From positions 1 to 12,226 of the forward strand of contig JAHFFC010000012.1 of assembly GCA_023248175.1 (NCBI GenBank): a DNA stretch of 12,226 nucleotides, given 5' to 3'. The notes below the pieces were generated by a model. It was not told the origin of the DNA. It worked only from the letters and a program-made list of their open reading frames with translations, and ran no database searches. Positions 5,369 through 12,226 of the stretch are shown piece by piece. A program made the translations under genes and the position numbers. This DNA comes from Candidatus Omnitrophota bacterium (GTDB lineage Bacteria; Omnitrophota; Gorgyraeia; JACOVV01). Position 1 is the first letter of the stretch. Each line of letters begins with the position of its first letter.

Positions 5369-5398
5369 ACACGGATAAAAATCTGTGCGAATCCGTGT
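5369..5398. repeat. Inverted repeat ACACGGAT/ATCCGTGT between rplL and rpoB
   Basis: Perfect 8-bp arms at 5369-5376 and 5391-5398 flank a 14-nt loop containing ATCTGTG. The ATCTGTG / ATCCGTG theme is like dispersed repeats known from many bacterial genomes. It sits where some bacteria have the attenuator that sets the rplL to rpoB ratio. The following bases AAAAATAAGG are A-rich, not T-rich, so it does not look like an intrinsic terminator. An in-frame GTG at 5385 inside the repeat is not taken as the rpoB start. Confidence 0.55.
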
Positions 5399-5417
5399 AA
5401 AAATAAGGTTAACCCCT

Positions 5418-8400
5418 ATGACAAAAAGACGTCAATTTGGAAAGCTTCCCGAATCGTGGGGAATGCCGAACTTAATAGAAATTCAGATAGGCTCTTATGA
5501 GGAATTTCTGCAGGGGGGTGTCCCTGTCACGAAAAGGAAAAACGTGGGTCTCCAAGCAGTTTTGCTGGAGACATTTCCTATCGAGAGTTTTGATGGACGC
5601 TACCGTCTTGAATTTGTCAGCTATACCATCAATCAGCCGAAGTACACCGTGCGTGAGTGTTTGAGCAGAGGGCTTACTTATGCGGGGCCTTTAAAGGTGA
5701 AACTTCGTCTGGTTTCAAAAAAGGAATCCCGAGAGCAGGAAGTTTACTTAGGCGATGTTCCTTTAATGACAGAGACCGCTACTTTTGTGGTGAATGGGGA
5801 TGAAAGAGTTGTTGTCAGCCAGCTTCACCGTTCTCCGGGGGTTTCCTTTGAAGAACGATTCCACACCAATGGGAAGCGTCTTTATTCCGCCAGAATTATT
5901 CCCTACCGAGGAGCCTGGGTTGAATTTGAATTCGACATCAACGACTGCATCTATGTTTATCTTGACAGAAAAAAGAAGTTTTTAACGACCACTTTCTTAA
6001 GGGCGATCGGGTTTTCAGAAGACGCGGATATTATCAAAGCATTTTGTGATGTGGAAGAGATTTCATTACCCAGTAGCGCAAAATCATTCAAGGAAGAAAA
6101 CATGGTCGCGGCGGAAACGATCAAGGGAAGCACCGGTGGGAATGTTATTACCGCTGGACAACCACTAACACCCGAAGTAGTTAGTTTCCTGATTGAAGCG
6201 AAGATTCCCACTTTAAAGGTCACTCGCCAGCCGATCGCTGAGATTACCAAGACATTGGAACGGGACTGTACCAAAAATCGGGATGAAGCTGTAATGGATA
6301 TTTATAAGAAACTGCGTCCTGGCGATCCTCCGACTACGGATAGTGCCAAAACACTTCTGGAACGGTTGGTTTTTGACAACAAGAGATATGATTTGGGCCG
6401 TGTCGGGAGATTCATGCTGAATCGCAAACTCGGAATGAATAGCAAATTGGAGAACAGGACGCTGGATAAGGAAACTATCGTCCAAGTCATTAAGCGGTTG
6501 ATCAAGCTTAAAGAGGGAGAAGGGGACGTTGACGACATTGACCATTTGGGGAATCGTCGTGTCAGAACCATTGGAGAACTTCTGCAGAATCAATTCCGAG
6601 TTGCCATGGCCCGCGTGGAGAAATCGGCGCGGGAGAGAATGAATCTCTATGATCCGGAAAGCATGATGCCGAACAACCTGGTCAATTCCAAACTGGTTTC
6701 AACGGTCGTGAAGGATTTCTTTGGGCGGAGCCAGCTGTCGCAATTCATGGACCAGACCAATCCACTGGCGGAGTTAGCTCATAAGCGTCGTTTGAGCGCA
6801 TTGGGTCCTGGTGGGTTAAGCCGCGAACGAGCCGGTTTTGATGTGCGGGACGTGCATTATTCCCACTACGGCCGCGTTTGTCCAATTGAGACGCCAGAGG
6901 GGCCAAACATCGGATTGATTGCTTCCTTAAGCACATATGCCAGGGTCAATGAATACGGATTTGTTGAGACTCCTTATCGAAAAGTTGAGAATGACCGCGT
7001 GACCAAGAAGATCGAGTATCTCACTGCGGATTTGGAAGATAACGCCATTATTGCTCAGGCCAACGCCAGAATTGACAAAGATGGAAATTTCCTGGATCCG
7101 TTGGTTTCTTGCCGTCAGCGAGGTAATTTCCCGAAGGTTCCGCCGAAAGAAATTCACTACATGGACGTGACACCGAAGCAGTTAGTCAGTGTGGCGGCAA
7201 GCCTGATTCCATTCCTAGAACATGACGATGCCAACCGCGCTCTCATGGGTTCCAATATGCAGCGTCAGGCTGTTCCGCTTCTCTTTCCTGAATCGCCTAC
7301 GATTGGAACGGGGATGGAACATCGGGCTGCCAAAGATTCCGGCGCTGTTGTGGTTGCTAGATCAAGCGGAACAGCAATGCTTGTTGAATCTGACAAGATT
7401 ATGATCGGTAAGGATGTTTATCCGCTTTTGAAATTCCAGAGATCCAATGCCGATACCTGCCTGAACCATCGGCCGTTAGTCAAAGTAGGCCAGAAAGTAA
7501 AGGAAGGAGACGTGATCGCTGACGGGGCCGCTACTAAAGATGGCGAACTTTCGCTAGGGAGAAATGTGCTGGTCGCGTTTATGCCTTGGAGAGGGTATAA
7601 CTTTGAAGATGCCATTCTCATCAGCGAAAGATTGGTTAAAGACGATGTCTATACATCGGTGCATATCGGTGAGTTTGAAATTGAGGCGCGGGATACCCGT
7701 CTGGGTCCTGAAGAAATCACACGGGATATTCCCAATGTGAGTGAGGAAGCCCTTCGGGATTTAGATGAACAAGGAATCGTCCGCATCGGCGCTGAAGTGG
7801 AGCACGGTGATATTCTCATCGGGAAAGTTTCGCCGAAGAGTGAAACGGAACTCTCGCCGGAGGAAAAATTACTCAGAGCCATTTTTGGCGAGAAGGCCGG
7901 TGATGTCCGCGATGCTTCCCTGACGGTTCCTCCTGGTACCGAGGGGATTGTTGTGGATGTTAAAGTCTTCACGCGAAAAGACAGCAAGACAATGACCAAA
8001 AATGAATTAGCCGAGGAACAGCGCCAAATCGGTGAAATTCGAAGAGTTTATCGGGATCAGATCACGGTGATTGAAAAAGAACGGGATCGGAAATTAGGGT
8101 CGTTGCTTTGGGGTAAGGCCCTTGGCGCTAATCTGGTCGATCCTGTAACCGAGAGAACGCTCATTGCAAAGGGAAAGGTGCTTCGCAAGAAAGACATTAA
8201 GAAAATCATGCGGGCAGACTTAGAAAATATTGTTCTTGTAGAAAGAAACGAAGAGGCTGAGGAAGATATTCGGCGGTTCTCTAAGCTCTTTACTAAGCAG
8301 ATAGAAGATTTGATTTATGAGGAAGAAAGAGAAATGGACAAAATTAAGCGGGGAGACGAACTCCCTCCAGGGGTCATCAAGAAGGTGGTTGTTTATATCG

Positions 8401-9110
8401 CGAGCAAGAAGAAAATTTCGGTAGGGGATAAAATTGCCGGCCGACACGGGAATAAGGGAGTGATAGCGAAAATCCTTCCTGCTGAAGACATGCCGTTCCT
8501 TCCTGATGGAAGTCCTGTGGATATGGTGCTCAATCCGCTTGGGGTTCCTTCTCGAATGAACGTAGGGCAGATTCTTGAACTCCATTTAGGGTGGGCGGCG
8601 CACGCTCTTGGTTATAAAGTAGCGACGCCGGTTTTCGACGGCTCCAGCGAGGAGGAAATTAAAGTAGAAATGCGGAAAGCAGGATTGCCCATGAGAGGGA
8701 AATCGATTCTCTACGATGGATTGACGGGAGAACCGTTTGAACAGGAAGTAGCGGTGGGGATGATTTACATGATGAAACTTGCCCACTTAGTAGACGATAA
8801 GATTCACGCGCGCTCCATTGGTCCTTATTCTCTGGTAACGCAGCAGCCGCTCGGAGGCAAAGCCCAGTTTGGCGGACAGCGCTTTGGAGAAATGGAAGTG
8901 TGGGCATTGGAAGCATACGGCGCTGCTTATACCCTTCAGGAACTTTTAACGGTGAAGAGCGACGACGTTGTTGGAAGAACTAAGACGTATGAAGCCATTG
9001 TCAAAGGGGAGAACACGCTTCAAGCGGGAACACCGGAATCTTTTAATGTTTTGATCAAAGAATTGCAGAGTCTTTGCTTGGATATTCGAACAGAGAGGCG
9101 ATCATCATGA
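5418..9110 (+). CDS. rpoB: DNA-directed RNA polymerase subunit beta
   Basis: This is the beta subunit of RNA polymerase, forming one pincer and, with beta', the active centre. The product is 1230 aa and complete, shorter than the 1342 aa E. coli protein. ATG 5418 ([19 protein letters not shown]) is chosen because IPNLIEIQ-like sequence begins soon after the start in homologues and AAGG lies at 5405-5408; the GTG at 5385 would add 11 residues from a repeat. The rifampicin-pocket region [13 protein letters not shown] (about 434-446) keeps Q442, D445, H455 and S460, equivalent to E. coli Q513, D516, H526 and S531, so no classical resistance change is seen there. [17 protein letters not shown] follows. 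Active-site lysines fall in [12 protein letters not shown] (K1005, K1013). The C-terminal [20 protein letters not shown] anchors to beta'. It overlaps rpoC by 4 nt. Confidence 0.98.
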   Translation: MTKRRQFGKLPESWGMPNLIEIQIGSYEEFLQGGVPVTKRKNVGLQAVLLETFPIESFDGRYRLEFVSYTINQPKYTVRECLSRGLTYAGPLKVKLRLVSKKESREQEVYLGDVPLMTETATFVVNGDERVVVSQLHRSPGVSFEERFHTNGKRLYSARIIPYRGAWVEFEFDINDCIYVYLDRKKKFLTTTFLRAIGFSEDADIIKAFCDVEEISLPSSAKSFKEENMVAAETIKGSTGGNVITAGQPLTPEVVSFLIEAKIPTLKVTRQPIAEITKTLERDCTKNRDEAVMDIYKKLRPGDPPTTDSAKTLLERLVFDNKRYDLGRVGRFMLNRKLGMNSKLENRTLDKETIVQVIKRLIKLKEGEGDVDDIDHLGNRRVRTIGELLQNQFRVAMARVEKSARERMNLYDPESMMPNNLVNSKLVSTVVKDFFGRSQLSQFMDQTNPLAELAHKRRLSALGPGGLSRERAGFDVRDVHYSHYGRVCPIETPEGPNIGLIASLSTYARVNEYGFVETPYRKVENDRVTKKIEYLTADLEDNAIIAQANARIDKDGNFLDPLVSCRQRGNFPKVPPKEIHYMDVTPKQLVSVAASLIPFLEHDDANRALMGSNMQRQAVPLLFPESPTIGTGMEHRAAKDSGAVVVARSSGTAMLVESDKIMIGKDVYPLLKFQRSNADTCLNHRPLVKVGQKVKEGDVIADGAATKDGELSLGRNVLVAFMPWRGYNFEDAILISERLVKDDVYTSVHIGEFEIEARDTRLGPEEITRDIPNVSEEALRDLDEQGIVRIGAEVEHGDILIGKVSPKSETELSPEEKLLRAIFGEKAGDVRDASLTVPPGTEGIVVDVKVFTRKDSKTMTKNELAEEQRQIGEIRRVYRDQITVIEKERDRKLGSLLWGKALGANLVDPVTERTLIAKGKVLRKKDIKKIMRADLENIVLVERNEEAEEDIRRFSKLFTKQIEDLIYEEEREMDKIKRGDELPPGVIKKVVVYIASKKKISVGDKIAGRHGNKGVIAKILPAEDMPFLPDGSPVDMVLNPLGVPSRMNVGQILELHLGWAAHALGYKVATPVFDGSSEEEIKVEMRKAGLPMRGKSILYDGLTGEPFEQEVAVGMIYMMKLAHLVDDKIHARSIGPYSLVTQQPLGGKAQFGGQRFGEMEVWALEAYGAAYTLQELLTVKSDDVVGRTKTYEAIVKGENTLQAGTPESFNVLIKELQSLCLDIRTERRSS

Positions 9111-12100
9111 CGGAGCTAAAAACGGCAAAGTTGGCGATTTTGGAAGGAGAAGCAGGGGGACCCAGTGCGATATGGCCGATGTTTGACGCCATTCGTATCA
9201 AGATTGCTTCTCCTGAAGTCATCCGTTCGTGGTCTAAAGGAGAAGTCAAGAAACCGGAGACGATTAACTACCGGACCTTTAAGCCAGAGAGAGATGGTTT
9301 GTTCTGTGAGCGGATTTTTGGTCCCACTCGGGATTGGGAATGTAATTGTGGAAAGTATAAGCGGATCAAACACAAAGGAATTGTCTGCGATCGCTGCGGT
9401 GTTGAAGTCACTTTCTCGAAAGTCCGCCGTGAAAGAATGGGGCATATCGAATTAGCCGCTCCTGTGTCGCATATCTGGTTCTTCAAAGCGGTCCCAAGCC
9501 GAATCGGAAATCTTCTGGAATTGAGCATTAGAGAATTGGAGAAGGTCCTCTACTATGAAGAGTATATCGTTGTGGAACCCGGCGATACACCTCTGCAAAA
9601 GAAAGAACTTCTCAACGAAGAAAAATATCGGGAGGCGCTCGAGAAATATGGTTCGCGCTTTACAGGGAAAATCGGCGCTGAGGCGATTCGAGATTTACTA
9701 GAAGAATTGGACTTGGACAGCATGGCGAAGAAACTACGGAAGGAACTTTCCCAAGTCAAGACAGAACAGGGACAGCAGCGGATCATTAAAGTCCTAAAAA
9801 TTGTGGAGGACTTCCGCAAATCGGATAATAAACCGGAATATATGATCTTGGAAGTCATTCCTGTGATTCCACCGGATCTACGTCCTCTCGTTCCGCTCGA
9901 CGGAGGCCGTTTTGCCACCAGTGATCTGAACGATCTGTATCGGCGCGTCATTAACAGAAATAATCGGTTGAAGAAACTGGTCGAGTTAAAGGCCCCTGGG
10001 ATTATTATCCGCAACGAGAAGAGAATGCTTCAGGAATCGGTGGACGCGCTCTTTGACAACGGACGCCACGGCAGAGCGGTGACGGGACCCGGCAATCGTC
10101 CGTTAAAGTCGCTGAGCGATATGCTCAAAGGAAAGCAGGGAAGGTTCCGTCAGAATCTATTGGGCAAGCGAGTGGACTATTCAGGACGTTCGGTGGTTGT
10201 CATCGGGCCTGAGTTGAAACTGTGGGAATGCGGATTACCAAAGCAGATGGCGCTGGAGTTATTTGAACCGTTTATTATCCGTAAACTGAAAGAACGGGGA
10301 TATGTTCATACTATTAAGAGTGCCAAGAGGATGATCGAGAGGGCGAAATTAGAGGTGTGGGATATTTTAGATGAAGTGATCAAAGATCATCCAATTCTTT
10401 TAAACCGCGCACCGACTCTTCACCGTCTTGGAATTCAGGCGTTTCAGCCAATTCTGGTCGAAGGAAAAGCGATCCGTGTTCACCCATTGGTGTGTACGGC
10501 TTTCAACGCCGATTTCGACGGCGACCAAATGGCGGTTCATGTTCCTCTCTCGGTAGAGGGGCAAATGGAAGCGCGCCTTCTCATGCTGGCGCCGCACAAT
10601 ATTTTTTCTCCTTCTGATGGAAGGCCGATTGTCAGTCCGACACAGGATATCGTTCTGGGGATTTATTATCTGACGAAGGAAAGGGTTGTTCCATCAGGTA
10701 CCCAGTTAAGGAGTTTCGCCGATGCTAACGAAGTGATTACGGCTTACCAGAACAAGGTTGTCAAGATTCATCAACCGATCCAACTGAGGATCAAAGGAGA
10801 GAAAATTCAGACTACAGTCGGCAGAGTTCTCTTCAATGATCTTCTGCCCGAGGGAATGCCTTTTGTGAATGAGACACTCGACAAAAAAGGGGTGAGCAAG
10901 GTTATTAGGGAATGCCATTGCCTGTTTGGAGCCCATCAGACAGTTCTTCTACTGGATGCTGTCAAACGGATGGGATTTGAGGAAGCAACTCGCGCGGGAC
11001 TCTCTCTGTCGGTGGATGATTTCTGGACTCCTCCTGAGAAAGTCAAAATGCTTGAAAAGGCAAAACAGGAAGTAGCGGATGTGGATAATCAGTATCGCAA
11101 AGGAATTATCACCGATGGTGAACGATATAATAAAGTCATTGATATCTGGTCTCAAGTGACGGATCAGATTTCTGATTTGATTTTCAAGCAACTCGATACC
11201 TTTAATCCTGTTTTCATGATGGCAGATTCGGGTGCGCGCGGATCCAAACTGCAGATCCGACAACTTGCCGGGATGAGAGGGCTCATGGCCAAACCTTCAG
11301 GAGAAATCATCGAGAACCCAATTACCTCCAATTTCAGAGAAGGGTTGAACGTATTGGAGTACTTTATCTCGACCCACGGCGCCCGTAAAGGATTGGCAGA
11401 CACGGCGCTCAAAACTGCGGACTCCGGCTATCTGACAAGACGTCTTGTCGATGTGGCACAGGATGTCATTATGACGATCGAGGATTGCGGCACAGTAAAC
11501 GGTATTTTGATCAGCGCCATCATTGAGGGAGATGAGATTGTCGTCAACTTAACCGAGCGTATCGTTGGGCGTGTCGCTCTTGATAATATTGTAGACGTCA
11601 TCACTGACAGGGTGATTGTGAGAGCGGGTGAAGTGATCGTGGAAGAAAAAGCAACGGAGATCGAAGGGGTAGGAATCGAAAAAATTCGAATCCGATCGGT
11701 GTTGACTTGTGAAGCGGAGTATGGGGCGTGTGCGCGGTGTTATGGAAGTGACTTATCCACTGGAAGGATGGTGAATTTGGGAACGGCTGTAGGAATTATT
11801 GCTGCACAATCCATTGGTGAACCAGGGACCCAGCTGACCATGAGGACGTTCCATATTGGTGGTACTGCCAGTACGACCATTGAACAATCTAACATCAAAT
11901 CCAAGAATGAAGGGTTGGTGAAGTATCACAGTCTTCGTGTTGTCAAAACCGAGGACAACAAAATTATTGTTCTGAACCGAAATGGTCAAATCAGCCTCAA
12001 CGACTCGAGCGGACGCGAGCTGGAGCGTTACACCGTTCCTCAAGGGGCACAGCTTTATGTTGCTGAAGGAGAAACGGTCAGACAAGATCAAGTTTTCGTC

Positions 12101-12226
12101 CGATGGGACCCATATACTTTCCCGATCCTGACGGAAACCAACGGACTCGTCAAATTTGAGGATATCCGCGAAGAAGTGACGATGCGCAAAGAAATGGATC
12201 AGGAAACAGGATTGATCGGACGCGTC
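9107..12226 (+). CDS. rpoC: DNA-directed RNA polymerase subunit beta' (3' end outside window)
   Basis: This is the largest RNA polymerase subunit, carrying the catalytic Mg. The first 1040 codons are visible without frameshift; the stop lies beyond the window. ATG 9107 overlaps the rpoB TGA (ATGA). Early sequence reads [24 protein letters not shown]. Zinc site 1 is C79, C81, C94, C97 (CNCGKY...CDRCG). The catalytic loop NADFDGDQM is at 467-475, with Asp 469, 471 and 473. The bridge-helix region starts about residue 706 ([20 protein letters not shown]). Zinc site 2 is C794, C868, C875, C878. The trigger-loop region has [14 protein letters not shown]. Every catalytic and zinc residue I looked for is present. 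The rplL-rpoB-rpoC run has no internal terminator, so a common transcript is likely. Confidence 0.98.
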   Translation, partial: MTELKTAKLAILEGEAGGPSAIWPMFDAIRIKIASPEVIRSWSKGEVKKPETINYRTFKPERDGLFCERIFGPTRDWECNCGKYKRIKHKGIVCDRCGVEVTFSKVRRERMGHIELAAPVSHIWFFKAVPSRIGNLLELSIRELEKVLYYEEYIVVEPGDTPLQKKELLNEEKYREALEKYGSRFTGKIGAEAIRDLLEELDLDSMAKKLRKELSQVKTEQGQQRIIKVLKIVEDFRKSDNKPEYMILEVIPVIPPDLRPLVPLDGGRFATSDLNDLYRRVINRNNRLKKLVELKAPGIIIRNEKRMLQESVDALFDNGRHGRAVTGPGNRPLKSLSDMLKGKQGRFRQNLLGKRVDYSGRSVVVIGPELKLWECGLPKQMALELFEPFIIRKLKERGYVHTIKSAKRMIERAKLEVWDILDEVIKDHPILLNRAPTLHRLGIQAFQPILVEGKAIRVHPLVCTAFNADFDGDQMAVHVPLSVEGQMEARLLMLAPHNIFSPSDGRPIVSPTQDIVLGIYYLTKERVVPSGTQLRSFADANEVITAYQNKVVKIHQPIQLRIKGEKIQTTVGRVLFNDLLPEGMPFVNETLDKKGVSKVIRECHCLFGAHQTVLLLDAVKRMGFEEATRAGLSLSVDDFWTPPEKVKMLEKAKQEVADVDNQYRKGIITDGERYNKVIDIWSQVTDQISDLIFKQLDTFNPVFMMADSGARGSKLQIRQLAGMRGLMAKPSGEIIENPITSNFREGLNVLEYFISTHGARKGLADTALKTADSGYLTRRLVDVAQDVIMTIEDCGTVNGILISAIIEGDEIVVNLTERIVGRVALDNIVDVITDRVIVRAGEVIVEEKATEIEGVGIEKIRIRSVLTCEAEYGACARCYGSDLSTGRMVNLGTAVGIIAAQSIGEPGTQLTMRTFHIGGTASTTIEQSNIKSKNEGLVKYHSLRVVKTEDNKIIVLNRNGQISLNDSSGRELERYTVPQGAQLYVAEGETVRQDQVFVRWDPYTFPILTETNGLVKFEDIREEVTMRKEMDQETGLIGRV

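Noticed and set aside
6714..6810. Rifampicin-resistance changes in RpoB
   Set aside because: The main resistance positions match the sensitive residues. The differences seen (R after FFG, T for N, A for S) look like lineage variation and are not known to me as resistance alleles.
9553..10014. 153-codon minus-strand frame within rpoC
   Set aside because: It is fully antisense to conserved RpoC sequence. Its Arg/Ser-rich composition is typical of shadow frames.
1..12226. CRISPR array, integrase, transposase or defence genes
   Set aside because: No evenly spaced direct repeats and no such reading frames were found. Apart from the 55-codon ORF, every substantial coding region is a core translation, export or transcription gene.

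Overview
The window is a bacterial translation and transcription core locus, entirely on the + strand. The order is tRNA-Tyr, a small cysteine-rich ORF, tRNA-Gly, tRNA-Thr, tuf, rpmG, tRNA-Trp, secE, nusG, rplK, rplA, rplJ, rplL, rpoB, rpoC. rpoC runs off the right edge with 1040 codons visible. Gene content, bacterial-type EF-Tu, bL33, bL12 and two-subunit beta/beta' RNA polymerase place it in Bacteria. None of the four tRNA genes encodes a 3' CCA. The gaps carry several short hairpin-type repeats that resemble families common in genomes of uncultured lineages. I suspect a candidate-phylum bacterium (Omnitrophota-like or similar), but this is a weak inference and the sequence alone does not settle it.

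Positions 1-757 hold three tRNAs, two nested repeat composites and one 55-codon ORF with a CxxC motif between tRNA-Tyr and tRNA-Gly. A near-perfect sigma70 promoter (TTGACA, 16 nt, TATAAT; 591-618) precedes tRNA-Thr and should drive a tRNA-Thr/tuf transcript. tuf (758-1960) ends in a strong hairpin terminator, followed by a second, perfectly palindromic hairpin. Its codon use is strikingly biased to G-ending codons compared with its neighbours.

Positions 2074-3145 hold rpmG, tRNA-Trp, secE and nusG. These link ribosome assembly, protein export and transcription elongation. Positions 3230-5363 hold the four ribosomal proteins L11, L1, L10 and L12, which form the L1 stalk and the GTPase-associated L11/stalk region that recruits factors such as EF-Tu. 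Positions 5418-12226 hold the two large RNA polymerase subunits, overlapping by 4 nt. No frameshift or premature stop was found in any gene.

No defence system, mobile gene or other accessory cassette is visible. The observations worth a second look are the nested and gap-filling hairpin repeats, the small cysteine-rich ORF whose ribosome-binding site lies on the edge of a repeat, the unusual composition and G-domain residues of tuf, the palindrome at a candidate promoter upstream of rpmG, and a possible L10 leader upstream of rplJ.
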